The notes under the pieces are model-generated. The model saw only the letters and a list, made by a program, of their open reading frames with translations. It was not told the origin of the DNA and did no database searches. A program made the translations under genes and the position numbers. Below, one piece after another: positions 12,136 to 24,665 of a stretch of 64,000 bases of DNA (positions within the stretch are counted from its first letter, which is position 1; every line of letters starts with the position of its first letter). The stretch is from Diadema setosum (Eukaryota; Echinodermata; Echinoidea; Diadematoida; Diadematidae). The DNA is taken from positions 5,166,048 to 5,230,047 of the forward strand of contig NC_092704.1 in NCBI RefSeq assembly GCF_964275005.1, given 5' to 3'.

Positions 12136-14287
12136 ATGGACGATGTTGAACTTGAAAGACATTATTCTTTTCTGCAAAACACAAATGATAATTTTGATAT
12201 AAATGTCAGCTCATCTCGATTATTTCCCAACAATTGTAATTCTACCATTGAAGAACTTATCGAGAAGTCATTATCTATTTCTTCTTCTTATTTCGCATGT
12301 AAATATACGATCACTATACAAGAACTTTGATTCTTTACAGGAATTGTACGAAGAAAGTTTTAGAAATAAGTTAAAATTGATTGGATTATCTGAGATTTGG
12401 AACGTTATAGATATTGACCATTTCCAAATACCTGGCTATAACTTAGAGATACAGTGCCGAGCAAAACAGAGAGGTGGTGCATTGGAAAGCAATTTATGAA
12501 TGTACTGATCCTGACGAAGCTTATGAATTATTTCATACTATATTCCTGGAGGTCTGCAATAAACATGCATCAGTTCAACAGATATCTTTTAATTAAACAA
12601 AATATATATAAGATATAGCAAGCACTTTCAACGATTTTTTTTTTTTTTTTGTAAACGTAGGTGAAAATTTAGCAAGTAAAGTTCAGATTAATAATGACAA
12701 CTTTGCAAATTATCTCGGTCCGCATCAACAAGAAACATTCTTTTTCTTGCCAGCTGTAAATTCAGATGTAAATGAAATGATTTGTACTCTTGATCAGTCT
12801 AAAGCAAGCGGGTATGATGACTTACCTGCTAGAATGTTAGTGGATGCAAAGGAATTCGTCAGTGACCTTTTAGCATTTATTCTAAATTTATCATTTTCGA
12901 GAGGTATTTTTCCGAATAAGCTCAAAATAGCTAGGGTAGTGCCAATTTTTAAGAAAGGAGATAAAAGTATAAATCCAGGTAATTGTAGACCAATTTCGAT
13001 TTTACCGACAATAAGTAAATTATTTGAAAAGTTAATTAATAAACGTGTTGTAGATTTTTTTGAAAAATATGAAATTTTATATAAACATCAATTTGGATTC
13101 AGGCATTGATACAGTACCAAACTTTCACTTATAAATCTAATTAATCAAATTACCGTTGTTTCAAATAGTACTGATGAAGGGCGGTCAACGATCGGAGTTT
13201 TCATTGATTTTGCAAAAGCTTTTGATACGATAAATCATACAATTCTTCTTAAAAAGCTTGAACATTACGGAATCCGAGGTTTAGCTTTACAATGGTTTAG
13301 GAATTATTTAAAAGACAGGCAACATGTATGTTATAATGACTGCATATCTTCAAATAAATTGATCTCGTGTGGTGTTCCTCAAGGATCTGTTTTGGGTCCA
13401 ACACTTTTTCTCATCTATATTAATGATTTGCCCAATTCAACTTCATATTTTAATTTTAGATTTTTTGCCGATGATTCTAATCTTTTTCATACTTTCAATA
13501 CAAATGAGCACAATACAAACTATAGCAGATGTTAGTAAGAATATAAAAGATGTGATTGTATGGTGTAATTTAAACAAGCTAACAGTAAAATCTAAGTATA
13601 TGGTTTTTAAAAGCAGGCGTAGAAAAATTGAAATATTTGGTCAACTGTCAATTAACGATTCCGTTTTAGAGTCAGTTGATTCAATATCTTTTCTCGGAAT
13701 CTGTATTGATGAAAATTTAAATTGGAAGAAACATCAATAATGTATGCACTGTTTTAAGCAAAAGAATAGGACTTTTGTACAGAATATGACATTTCATCTC
13801 TAAACAAATACTGCTAGTGTTATGCAATGCTTTTATTCTACCTCACATAACCTACGGATTGGGGGTCTGGGGCGGAACAAACAAAACTTTCTTAAATCCT
13901 ATTCTAATTCTACATAAGAGAATGTCGAGAGTGATAATATTCCAAAGTTTCAGGCATCACTCAGCACCTTTATTGTATGAACTAAAATTATTGGATGTAT
14001 TTAAGGAATATAGCTACCTAATCGGAATATTTATCTATGATCTATTGAATGATAACCTACCTCATAAAGCATCGTTTTATTTTTCTCATATTGACCATAC
14101 ATACGAAACAAGAAACAAAGAAATGTGCAATTTTAAACTAAAAACTGTCAGAACAGAATTAGGGAAGCGATCAATAGCATATTCAGGTGTTAAAATATGG
14201 AACAATCTTTCAACTGATTTACGTTATACATCCTCTCGTAAAAATTTTTGTAAAGTCTTCAGAAAGAATTTATTGGAATACACATAA
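12136..14287 (+). pseudogene. LINE ORF2, endonuclease remnant plus reverse transcriptase
   Basis: The start retains scraps of the APE-type endonuclease (HVNIRSLYKNFDSL, LIGLSEIW, IPGYN...GGA near 12290-12480). The rest of that domain is deleted, and the text resumes at the pre-RT segment (DPDEAYELFHTIF). The RT itself runs from about 12640 to 13500: KASGYDDLPARML, VVPIFKKGDKS, NCRPISILPTISKLFEK, DFAKAFDTINH (first catalytic Asp), GVPQGSVLGP and FFADDSNLF (catalytic Asp pair, FADD form). The C-terminal segment (ILPHITYGLGVWGGTNKT onward) ends at 14287. Lesions are a TGA at 13107-13109, a frame change near 13500, and another near 13740. The catalytic residues survive, but the frame does not. 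Confidence 0.85.
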
Positions 14288-14751
14288 TTGGAATAAACTT
14301 GTTTATTTTGTAATCCACAAAGCAAAAACTTCAATTCTAGTAATATAAGTAATGTAAGTACACTTATCAATTTCAAAATGTTAATCTTGTACATAGTGTA
14401 AATACACTTGTTTATAATGTAAACAATTTTCTTGTTGAATTTATATATTCTTCTTCTGTATTCAAGGGCCAACGTCCACTAGCGTTGCTATTTGTTGGAC
14501 CCTTTTACCAAATTTGTAAATATATTTGTACTTTCATATTCATATTGTTGATAAGTTTGATTCTCTACTTTCATGTCTTGTATTCCTGTTAATTGTATTA
14601 TTATTATTGTATTCTCAGTGATTGTATAAACTATCTGTGATTGTAAATTACGCATGGCCAATCAGTATACAAGGTAACCTGGATGCTATGCACTGACCAA
14701 TAAGATTTTAAGTCTGAATCTTCGAACACGTTTCCGTTCAGTCGAGTTGAA

Positions 14752-15813
14752 AAATCATGGCCCAGAAAAAAGCTATGATAATATATTGTATCTTGCCTTT
14801 CCTTCAATCATTTTCCTTCGAAATTTCGGCAGATGATAAACGAAGCCTTAGCCTACCAAGTGTTATGTCAAAGACAGAAATCTGATCGCTTTGACCGGTT
14901 TTCAGTTCAATTCAATTCATTCATTTCCATACTTCTCATTTATGGACATTATAACAGAAATCAAAAAAGTTCTTTCACCTTGTAAACAATGTGCAGAATG
15001 CAAACAATATACATGGTGATAACACAGTAATTGTATATAACTGGTCAAAATCGAAATCGAAATGGGGTTGATCAAAGAGAAGTATGACGGGACCTACATG
15101 AAAGCTAGCTTGTTTGGCTGTAAGCCCCGAGTAATCAGTGTTTGTGAAAAAGAAACGGAGAACGGATAGAAGATAAAGCCAGATGATGTAATGGTGCCAA
15201 ATAAGAAAATCAGGGTATGCCTATGTGATAAAAAAGATCAAGAAGAAAAAAAAAATACTAAAATGTGAACCATTACTGTGACCGAGCTATCATTGGTTTC
15301 GGGAGTACAACATGATTTGCATAATTTCAAAGCCTACTTTGGTATATACACTATAAATTGTTGTTGCATTAAAACTATCGCCAGGATATGATCAGTAAGA
15401 CACAAAACGTAACATGTGTACAGCTATTAAGCCATTTGGTGCCTGCCGTCAAGCTCTGTATAGAAAGTTAGAGAGAGGAAGAGGGAAAGAGGAAGGGAGG
15501 GAAACGAAGTAGAATGTGGAATTGCTAATGATGAATTCGGAGATCCTGACAGCAAGACCCAAAATGGAATCTGCAGCGTGTTGACAAGAATGTTTGATCG
15601 GACAATAACATACCACAATATTACATAAGACATTGCAATTATTCAGTTTCTGCAAGATATGCACTCAATAAAGACTCTTTTAATTTTCGTTTAAAGGAAT
15701 ATAAAGACGAGCAGCTTGTTATTTCGGGGGAGATGAAATAACTTCAAACTCGATTTTTTTTTTCCGGCTCAGCCGTCAGCGACTTTAGGATCATCTTGTT
15801 GTTGTGGGTCACA
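14752..15813. mobile_element. Tc1-like MITE copy, interrupted
   Basis: The left part (about 14752-14905, CATGGCCCAGAAAAA to a TTTGACCGG block) and right part (about 15750-15813, GCTCAGCCGTCAGCGACTTT then TTGTGGGTCACA) match the complete 261-bp element at 47788-48048. About 840 bp of unrelated AT-rich sequence separates them. The left terminal repeat is degenerate. Confidence 0.6.
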
Positions 15814-16750
15814 TTTGAGGATTTGACTTCATGCTAAATAATCTGAAAGAGTAAAAAGAAATATTTAGAAAATGCAACTTTTATGAGGCCCTCTGAAACA
15901 CTCATACTAACAACGATTTTGAAAGGCTGTGCTTGGATCAGTTTTCGCAACTTTCAGCAATTTGAAACACCGTTGTTTTGAGCATTTGTTTATATAGTGT
16001 TCTGTTATGTTTTATTCAGTTAACTTAATTTCCTATTTCATTTGCCCACTTTGTATTTCTGTCAATTTTCCCAGATATTAATAATGACTGGGGGACGGTG
16101 GGGGGGGGGGGGGGGCTGGCGCCTTTAACATGTCATACCAATGTGTACACATGTTTGAAAACATTTCAGAGGTTTGGTTTTCATAAAAGATAAATCTATA
16201 CCCTGCAAAGAAATTGAAATTGAAATAATTTTATTGTTCCTTTTTCTTCTTGAATGTGCTATTTGAATTGATTAAATAAGACGTTAGTAATGGCATACTC
16301 AATCGAACACTTTCAATATTTGCCTTTAACTTCGTGCAGTACCCCAACCCCCCACTCCCCTCCCCCCAAAAAAACAAACAAACAAACAAACAAAACGGAA
16401 GCGCCATATCCAAACGTCAACAAAGAGAATAGCCCTCCAGAAGATTCAACTACATGAGCAAAAACGAACAAAGCTCCGCAATTTTCGCCATCGCTGCAAC
16501 CTATTGACAGCTGTCATCAGTCAGGATCTCGTGAATCAACTCAGACAATGCTGACACTACATCAGATGAAGGTCATGGTGCTGAAGCGATTTTTTTTTTC
16601 ACCTCAGGGATGTAGTCCTCATACTGTAATAGCTCTGAAGGCTCTTCAAGTTCTAAACATCCACCAACACCTGCCAAAAAAAAGAGAGGCCTCGTCCATG
16701 AAGGTCGCACCTACTGTAGTAGTGAGAGTCTACGCATAAAGCAAAATCTT
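15814..16750. other. Non-coding, simple-sequence tracts
   Basis: It contains a long G-run near 16097-16115, C/A runs near 16340-16395 and (CAAA)n. No supported gene. It may include the decayed 5' part of the P-element relic that follows, but I could not read a THAP zinc-finger domain. Confidence 0.4.
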
Positions 16751-18346
16751 GAAAAAAACACACTTCCAAACTACAAAAGCGTTTGAAGATTTCAGCAGCA
16801 AAATGAAGATACTTACAGATGTAGCTGCAACGCTGAAAGGGAAAAAAAATTTCTATCAAAAAGTGGGCCTGAGGCAATGGATGAGACATGCAATATTCCC
16901 AGTGAACTGTCAGGATATTGTAAGAGGAGAAAGAGGAGTGACAAGCCATCATGAGAGAAGTGTCCAACAGCCCTCCGTGCATTTGCCATCACGCTCAACT
17001 TGTACTCAGCAAAGGCGTATTGATATTTTCTACAGGCATTGACCTTCAACCTCCACATTCTCAGACATCCATAATTGGTATAGATAGCCAGCCTTGATTT
17101 AATGATGAGGCTTTTTGCACACTTACGCAGAAAGTGCAAGAGGCCAAAGATGCTGGTCGGGAACTGGTTAGCATCCTGACGCTCGAAATGACCATCAAGA
17201 AGCATGTCCAATTGGACGAAAAGATATTTCACGGCTATGTTGATATTGGTACAGAAACAGGGATGACACCACTCCGTTGACATCTGAAGCCTTAATCTTC
17301 ATGGTTGCAGCATTGAATGCCCCGTGGAAATTACCTGTTGGCTACTTCTTGATTCAGAGCTTCTCTGGAAAGAAGAGAGCGAACTTAGTACAGCAGCATC
17401 TCAACAAACTACTACACGTATATATAGTTGATGTTGGCGTTTGGATCTTATCCTTATATGATGGCCCCACCTGCCGCATTATCATGTTTGAGACCCTAGT
17501 TACGAGGAATGAAACTTCCCGATATCCAATCTTCATTCACACATCTACAGGATGAATCAAGGCATATAAGTGTCTTTCTAGACGTGTAAACTGAGAAACA
17601 CACTCAGCGCCACTGAGCGGTGAAGGCGACGGGTGAGGATGAGACATCAGATGGCATGTATACATTATTAAAGAATCACACAAAATTTACGAAGGCTGGA
17701 GACTAGGACACAAGCTCTGCAACGCACACATCCAGTGGGAACATCAGAAGATGAAAGTGAAACTTGCTGCCCAGACCCTCAGTCAAAGTGTCGCCGATAC
17801 CCTTGAATTCCTGAGGGCGCAAGACCTTCCACAATTTAGAGGATGTGAGGCCACAGTCCACTTCATCAGGACTGTGGACCGACTCTGCGACCAACTGAAT
17901 TCAGGAACTCTGTTTGCTCGAGGTTCCAAAACACTACTCTATCCATCAAATATGCATGTCTGGCAACCATTTGATTTTCTGCAGAAACATACTCCCATCT
18001 ACCAGAGGTCACAAATGCTGAGGGAAGAAAGATGTATGCCACCAACCGCAAGACTCTCTTCCTTGGCTTTCTCGCTGGAATAAGGAGTGCCGAGTGCATG
18101 TACAGCCACCTTATAGTTCCTTGCAATTCCACCATTGAAATACCTCTATTTACACACACGATGAGCAAGGATCACATTGAGTTCTTCTGTGCGATTAGGT
18201 CGAGTGTTGGTTGCAATAATAATCCTACCGCCCGACAGTTCACTTCAGCATACAAGAAGCTTCTGATCAGACATGAAATTCAGAGAATTGGTGACAAGTG
18301 GCAACTGCACAGTGCAAGACCAAACAGCTATCCTTCATGTGTCTAG
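16751..18346 (+). pseudogene. P-element-type (THAP9-like) transposase relic
   Basis: Pieces in several frames line up in the order of P-element transposases. LRAFAITLNLYSAKAY (about 16974-17022) is followed by LTLEMTIKKHVQ and GYVDIG (about 17180-17250). EALIFMVAALNAPWKLPVGY with SLYDGPTC comes next (about 17286-17475), then KMKVKLAAQTLSQSVADTLE and FIRTVDRLCDQLNSGT (17748-17920). The C-terminal MSKDHIEFFCAIRSSVGCNN block with NPTARQF ends it (about 18160-18250). P transposase moves DNA by an RNase H-like catalytic core. Here the usual first acidic DEM reads LEM, so the aspartate is missing, and in-frame stops and frameshifts break the ORF. No THAP domain or terminal repeats were identified. 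Confidence 0.82.
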
Positions 18347-19339
18347 CAGCAATTCCCAACCTTCTACAGACAGAGACAGTCATGAGAATAACATCTTTTC
18401 TCTTCGTAAATAATATGATCTTCAAGGACCCCATTTGCCAGCGACCACGACTATTGTGATACCTCTAATCTCTACCAAGCTTTTACCATGAAAAAAAAAG
18501 CTGCTTTTCCATACATAGCATAATTTGTTGTTCTTTTACGTATACTTACAAATTACTTCTGCTCTGATGTGATGAACTCGGTCATACATGTACCAATGTA
18601 CATGTGATACAAATTTCTTGCACCATATTTCACTGTACTGGTACGTACATGGACGCGACAAACTACTGATTTGGAAAAAAAAATGTTTCTTAAACTTGAA
18701 CATTTCGTTTTTATTAGTTTTTTTTTTTTTTTTTGCGGACTTGCCAAAATGCTACCTCTTCAAGGAATAATACATAGGAATTGTAATTCTTGCTTCATGT
18801 TATTCTTACATTTCATAGCATCAATAACTACCTAACGTCTCATTCAATAAAGGCTGTATACATATATGATAGAGGTATATTCAATATTAATTACGTAATA
18901 CCGAACATTTATGTACGTATAACACTGCATTCTCCCGCTGTAGTTGATGTGTAGTTTGCCTACACAATGATCATTGAGGTATTCTAAACACATTATGTCT
19001 ATACATAAATTATATTAAGCACTGCCTTGCCGTATACCACTTTTTATTTGTTAAAAAAAATTGCTTGCCGTCAAACCATCCAGTTTACACTGTATTATCG
19101 TGCAAATATTAACATGTTCTTTTTTTATGGTTTTTTAATAACTACAGTAGCACAGAAATAAGAGAGTAACTTTGTTCGTCTTCATTGGTATGTTGTTGAT
19201 GGTTTGGTTTTGTTATTTTCTTGTTCAGTGCCAGAATAAGTAGGGTATTTAAGTGCAATTGATATTTTTTTATCAACCCAAAAATACGCAATCTGTTTTC
19301 ATTGTTTTATTGTTGGTGCTTCACTTGATACAATATATT
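18347..19339. other. Non-coding AT-rich stretch
   Basis: Nothing coding was recognised. There is a T-run at about 18717-18735 and short inverted ACATGTAC motifs near 18587-18605. Confidence 0.5.
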
Positions 19340-20062
19340 CTGTATCACTTTGCCAAGTCCTGGTTTTTCCATAGTGTTCCACCCTATAGACAGCCTTCTC
19401 ATCAAAGAATCCTCCTTTGACAGCGACCACTGCATAGCAGACTCTTGGCATCCTGTCGATCATTTTGTTGAGGGAGACACTGAAAATATCAGAATATGTG
19501 AAGGTTTCCTCTGGTCGGATGGCCCAGCATCACAATTCAGAAGCAGAAACATTGCATTACTGGACACACTAAGCTGCATTGCAAGCACAACCTCCAGATT
19601 CAGTGGAACTCATTTGACACATCCCATGGCAAGAGGCCAGTGGACAAGATTGTGGAACATCATGTGTGGGGTAAAGTTAGGGCCAGAAAAGCAAATGTGT
19701 GTGACGCTACAACAGTTGCAGCTGCACTCAAGGACATGAAGGGTGTATTCCTGTCTCAAGCTGAGATCAAGGCAAAAAAATGCTTCTCTTCATCTTGATA
19801 TCAGAGCCACACGGCCCATTCCAGGAATAGCAAGCATGGATCGTTTTTTCTATCAAAAACAGAGATCTCAACAATCCTGATTTCTGCGGATGTAGCTATA
19901 GTCAAGCTCAACCATGAGTCAGAGGAGGCACAGAGAACCCTTCTATTGGAGACTGATATACAGTGGAGTCAAACGGAATGTATCCTGGGGAAGTCATTGC
20001 TGTTGGCCAAGAGAATAACTATGAAGAATCAAGTTGCCCCCTATCAGCGCTATTTGTTTTAG
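19340..20062 (+). pseudogene. Relic 1 of an SDGP/HGKGPVDG transposase-like family
   Basis: One frame gives GFLWSDGPASQFRSRNIALL. The next frame continues with NSFDTSHGKRPVDKIVEHHV and WGKVRARKANVCDA, and further down comes YPGEVIAVGQENNYEE. The SDGPxSQFK...TSHGK.PVD pattern recurs in the better preserved copy at 21857-22941. The spacing of acidic residues suggests an RNase H-like (DDE) transposase, but I cannot name the superfamily. The frame is broken at least twice. Confidence 0.6.
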
Positions 20063-20139
20063 TAGTTGAGGTAAGGACAACGCGTATACGGTCTAACATG
20101 AATATAATTATACGGTATTTAGTATAATGGTTTATGACG

Positions 20140-21850
20140 ACCCGTCCCACGATGCTTATGTTATTCCACAGTTAGCTGATGATGCCACATTAATTGCTGA
20201 CTCGAAAAAATGAGGTAATATTGCAATGCAAGCGGTATTAAATTTTGGTGAATATGCTGGGTTACAGTTGAATTTTTAAAAAACGAAAATATTACCACTG
20301 AATATTGTTATTAATGAAGTAAATTGTATAGAAAATTTAGAATGGACAGAAGAGCCAGTTTCATATCTTGGTGTTGATTTGTGTCAGACAGAAAATGAAT
20401 TTAATCTTGTGAATTAGTTTGTAAAAATTTAGGAAATTAAGGATGAGAAATTTAACGTATTGTGGGATAGTTATCAAATCTTTACTTGTATCTCAGTTGA
20501 TTTATCTTTTAACTTGCTATAAAATTCCTGAAAATGTAAAAGAATTGAATAAGAAAAACTCCTCCAAATACGTTCTGCAAATTAAGTTTCATATATCATG
20601 TTTCTCTTATACCCACATTATCTTCATCATTAAGTATGGCATCGTAAGAAAGCCTGATTATCTTTAAAATGACACCTTTGTTATGATTAGGTATTCCTGG
20701 AATGCACAGTATGACGTACTGAGTATGAGGAAAGGTCAAATGTGAAATGTTGCAAAATAGAGCAAACGTGTTATGTCAAACAGTGTAATTCCCATTTCCT
20801 TTGTTGCTTCAGGAAAGGAAAGTGCTTGAAAAGAATGCATTGTGAGATCATCATTAGATTTCCGGCTTCATCCATGAATTAAAAACTGCAGTAGTATCTC
20901 CAGATTAAAATTAAACATAAAGGTTGACCAAACAGTCATCTTATGTCTAGGAAATGTGAGTTTTTGAAGGTCCTATCATTTCAGCATTGCTTGTTCCAGT
21001 GGCCTTTATCAAAACTGTACATTTTCAATAGCAGAATTGTTGCGACTTTTCACTTGTGATCTGTCCCCATACTCAGCTGTTTTGCACATTCCACTCAAGA
21101 ACACCCCATCAAAGCAAGTGAGGTGTCATTTTAAAGACAATTGAACAGGCTCTCTTATGATGTCATATTTAATGAAGATTATGTGGGTATAAGAGAAATA
21201 TGATATATCAAGCTTTAATTGCGGAACTTATTTTGAGGAGTTTATGGAATTTTAAAAGAGATAAGATAAAAGAGCGGTTGTAATGAATGGTGTTTTACAA
21301 GATGGTTTAGGAGTGATTGATTTAGATGATGCAAAAATAAGGTCACTTAGGCTTTCTTGGTTGCCGGAATTATTATGGTAGTGACACATCTTGGAAATAT
21401 ACATGTAAATTTTGGTGAAATAAAATTGGAGGGGTTTATTTATGCTTACATTATAATTGTTCAGCTGCAGATATGTTGTGTAAAAGATATGCATTACCGT
21501 TATCTTATTTCAAATTGTTTCTACATGGGCAAAACACATTATACAAATATATTGCAGGTAAATGATATATAAAATGAAATTATTTGGAAAATTACGAACA
21601 TCAAGTATATAAATAAATTTTTATTAAAAAAAAAAGATTGGGTTGAAAAAGGCATTATTCATGTTAAACAATTGGAAGAAAATGAATCATGGAGATATCA
21701 TGAATATATGAATTTGAATTCTTTATTAATATACACTGTTTCAATATGAAAGAATTAAAAAAGCATTGCCACCGGTGTGGTGTGTGTGTAAAAGGCCATG
21801 TACTCAACATGTTTTGCTCAATAAAGAATTGTTTCAGATAAATACTGGGG
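20140..21850 (+). pseudogene. L1/Tx1-like LINE reverse transcriptase fragment
   Basis: From about 20170 the frame reads QLADDATLIADSKK, then FGEYAGLQLNF, KTKILPL, VSYLGVDLCQ and, with a frame change, MRNLTYCGIVIKSLLVSQLI. This is the ADD box and thumb region of an L1/Tx1-clade RT (YADD is ADD-shifted to LADD). The text breaks at 20556 and resumes after 21243 with LWNFKRDKIKE, which continues the same domain. A 687-bp MITE is therefore inserted in it. Stops throughout mark it as dead. Confidence 0.7.
20556..21243. mobile_element. MITE with ~120-bp terminal inverted repeats
   Basis: The left arm (20556-20677, starting AAACTCCTCCAAATACGTTC) is the reverse complement, with scattered mismatches, of the right arm (21121-21243). 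The arms' inner ends read TCTTTAAAATGACACC and GGTGTCATTTTAAAGA. The 440-bp centre has no ORF. It interrupts the L1-like RT, which fixes both borders to within a base or two. Confidence 0.85.
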
Positions 21851-21856
21851 ATATAA

Positions 21857-22941
21857 TTGAGCTCTGAAACACCAGTCAATGTATGTAAGTGCACTTATCA
21901 TCAAAATTTTATCATGGCTGTGGATGCTCTGCACAAGTACGTGCCAGATATCCCATCATACTCTGCTGCATTTCCTTCCTCATGCTTGGAGTCACCGGAT
22001 GATGAAAAGTGCTGGTTTGGTGAATGTATTAAAACCTCTTGTGGATTTTCATCTAAATATCCACTGCCAGAAGATCCAGAGGTGAGGAATATGCGCACTC
22101 ATTGGAAGAACTGGCAAGAAGTCAATGGCCGTCTTATCAACAAGGAAGTATCAGGAACTCTTCATGAACTGTACAAATATGTCAGCTCCAGTTCTGTCAA
22201 GTTCTTGGAGCACTGCTACATTAAGCGGCGACAGTCGGCGAGCTACAAAGAGGAAAAGAAAATGGCCTCAAGTCCTGCCTCGGATTTTGCTGTCCTCTAG
22301 ATGGACTTCGCGGAGAATTATACATGCTCTACGTCGAGATGAGGTCCAGTCTGCCCATTGGAATCAAGGACAAATAACTCTGTACATATCGGTGATGTGG
22401 TTTCGGGAGAAAACAAAATCACAGGCCATCATCAATGATTACATGGCCCATGACAAAACAGCAGGTGTAGTCTATGTGGATGAACTTCTGTCAACAGTCA
22501 GCAGTGATGTGAAAGCAGTCAAAATATGGTCAGATGGTCCTGCAGGCCAATTCAAGAACCGATTTTGTAATGAATGCCCTACCAATGTTCGCAGAGAAAC
22601 ACAACATTGACTTGGAATGGAATTTAAGCGCTACAAGTCACGGGAAAGGCCCAGTTGATGGTATTGAAGCAACCCTGAAGCGCAGAGCTTCAGATTTGGT
22701 AAAGAATCAAAAGTGCTCTATCTACAGTGCTGAAGAATTCTGTAATGCTGTGAAAGATTCAACCATTACGACTACACTCATCACAGCAAGGGAAGTTGAA
22801 GATCGGTCTGAGGCCTTGAACTTGCCTGGCATATTTGGAGTAGCTACACCACTTAAAGGCATATCATCTCTTCATTATGTCACCTACAAGAGTGGTCAGC
22901 TTGCCGCAAAAAAAGTTCACTTCACAGAGAAGAAGTGGTGA
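21857..22941 (+). pseudogene. Relic 2 of an SDGP/HGKGPVDG transposase-like family
   Basis: It is nearly readable from end to end in three frames. A Cys/His-containing N-terminal part (CKCTYHQNF, LPSYS-like, CWFGECIKTSCGF) is followed by FLEHCYIKRRQSASY and then DFAENYTC and DEVQSAHWNQGQITLYI. SDGPAGQFKNRF, LEWNLSATSHGKGPVDGIEA, TLKRRASDLV and the C-terminus LAAKKVHFTEKKW come after. Acidic residues in DFAEN and SDGP are spaced like an RNase H-fold transposase; I infer this and do not know the family name. Lesions are TAG at 22298-22300 directly before MDFAENY, a frameshift near 22325, and one near 22565. Because the damage is slight, the element was active more recently than its neighbours. 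Confidence 0.65.
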
Positions 22942-23538
22942 TCTATCTGTCGTGGGTTTGTGGCTCGACCACTGCATTTAGTAGTTTCGGGAGTCCGGTT
23001 GTTCATGCAGAGAGATTATACAGGGTACATGTTTGAGAGCTCCATCTGAGACACGAAGACGACTTCTTCGTGGGTATGGACGAAGTACAGTTCCATGTCA
23101 AGAAGAAAAGAGTGATTCTGAACAATATTGTTGGTGTTTAATAACTTTAACGAAGTTCAGAGAAATGTTACTGGAGCGTTTAGGACTGACACGGAAAACC
23201 TGGTCCATCAAAACGAATGACATGATAAACACACAAAAAGATGAATGTATGTGTGTTTTACTCACAACGTTACTGTTAAAACTTACATTACAACAATGTG
23301 GAATTAAACACTCAATAATTGGCAGAGAACAACTGATTATCTCCCTGGTGCACTTATCTAATCCAGCTTGGGAGGAAACTCTGAAATTCCAACTCCTTAA
23401 AAAGTACGCAATAAATAAATTTAAAAAAAAAAGAACCCCTTGTTTCCATTCATTTATGATCACTATACAGTAATTTGGGGGGGGGGGGAGTTTTGTTAAA
23501 CTAGAGAAACCGCTCCTAAGTTTCAATAAATTGTAATT
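22942..23538. other. Flank of the transposase relic, no gene seen
   Basis: No recognisable coding sequence. An A-run and a G-run lie near 23425 and 23478. Confidence 0.4.
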
Positions 23539-23543
23539 GTTAA

Positions 23544-23927
23544 AGGGGTGGTACAGTATTGGTGGAGATGAGAATTGGGCTTTTAGCTTTTTGGCGAGAT
23601 ACCAAGAAAACACTAATGATGTAGTACAGAACATACCATTTTTAAGAGGAATTCAAAGTTTATTTGATGAAAATTAGATTTGGAATGACTGAAACATCCA
23701 AAAACATAGTAAAATAAAGCGATCGTAATAAAGTGTGGGTCCAACACTTTATTCTAATTGCTCTTTTTTGGATATCTCAGCCATTTCAAAACCAATTTAC
23801 ATCAAATGAACGTTAAATTCCTTATAGAATTACATGCTCTTTCATACATCATAAGTAGTTTCTCATTATCTCACAAAAAGATGTTAGAAACCTGAAATTA
23901 GGTCTCAACCAAAACTATACGATCCCT
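23544..23927. mobile_element. piggyBac-type MITE, 384 bp
   Basis: It is flanked by TTAA at 23540-23543 and 23928-23931. The ends are AGGGGTGGTACAG and, reverse-complemented, AGGGATCGTATAG. The centre has a hairpin (AATAAAGTGTGGGTCCAACACTTTATT region, arms AATAAAGTGT/ACACTTTATT). TTAA target sites are the hallmark of piggyBac transposition. A truncated relative is at 2165-2525. Confidence 0.75.
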
Positions 23928-23931
23928 TTAA

Positions 23932-24569
23932 CCACATTATTTCCGATTCTAATTTTTGCGGAAGCATATAGGCCTACGGAACACTGCAGATTCCTTCCTT
24001 CACTATATAGTATACAAAACCGTATACAGTACAAGGTTAGAGAGAAAAGACCGACAAAGAACAATAGCTTTGTATACATATTAGATACATTGTTAGTACA
24101 TTGAACGACTCATGGGATCCGAGGACAAGGTGTATACTTATACATCCGTCGCTTATTGCCCGGGTTGTAAAGTATCATCATGAGTAATTACATGGACAAA
24201 TCTGACTTTATACAACTCTGTACAGAACTTACTTGAACTCTGATAGAAATGTATATCTACCAGCAAATGAGACCTTTCATCAGGACAAGATGTCACCTGC
24301 CACAACACAAGAGAATGAGGCCTCATGATGGAGGTACACCCAACATTGCTTAATTTGACCTCGTCTTAATCCTACAATAGCCGAAGTCGAAGGTTCTTTC
24401 AAGAGGATTTTCATCCCTCATATTCATATTTAAATTTTCTCTGAGTTGAAGCTATCCTTTTTTTTTGGGGGGGGGGGTTCACAAAGGCAAAATTGACTGT
24501 GTTAATGACATCTCAACTTATTGGCATAATAATAACTTTTATGTATTTCACTGGTACAGTAGATACTGC
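23932..24569. other. Non-coding stretch
   Basis: No gene, RNA or element end recognised apart from a T-run/G-run at about 24459-24478. Confidence 0.5.
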
Positions 24570-24632
24570 TCTTTCGTTTAAGTACTTGTCTTGGACCTGG
24601 TCTTGGTCCTAAAGGCTTGGCCTTGGTGAAAT
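24570..24632 (-). repeat. Low-complexity GGACCAAGACC repeat, left arm
   Basis: CTTGGACCTGGTCTTGGTCC followed by CTTGGCCTTGG is the reverse complement of the AGGACCAAGACC-type array at 25603-25740. The two lie on opposite sides of the spliced gene. Confidence 0.6.
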
Positions 24633-24665
24633 CACTACATTTCTTTTGGCTGTTTCCAATCACAG

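Larger units (their letters stand above)
11345..14660 (+). mobile_element. Decayed non-LTR retrotransposon (CR1/L2/Jockey group)
   Basis: It carries a coiled-coil ORF1, a second ORF with endonuclease remnant and reverse transcriptase, and an AT-rich 3' UTR with a GGGCCAACG...GTTGGACCC hairpin near 14465-14505. The 5' end abuts the fossil zinc-finger exon at 11350. There are multiple frameshifts and stops plus an internal deletion between the endonuclease and RT parts, so it is not autonomous. Confidence 0.85.

Noticed and set aside
16813..17283. 156-residue minus-strand frame
   Set aside because: It is antisense to the P-element relic, whose plus-strand text matches the known family motifs.
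20443..20667. 74-residue plus frame starting MRNLTYCG
   Set aside because: The first part is L1-like RT and the rest is MITE terminal repeat, so it is not one gene.
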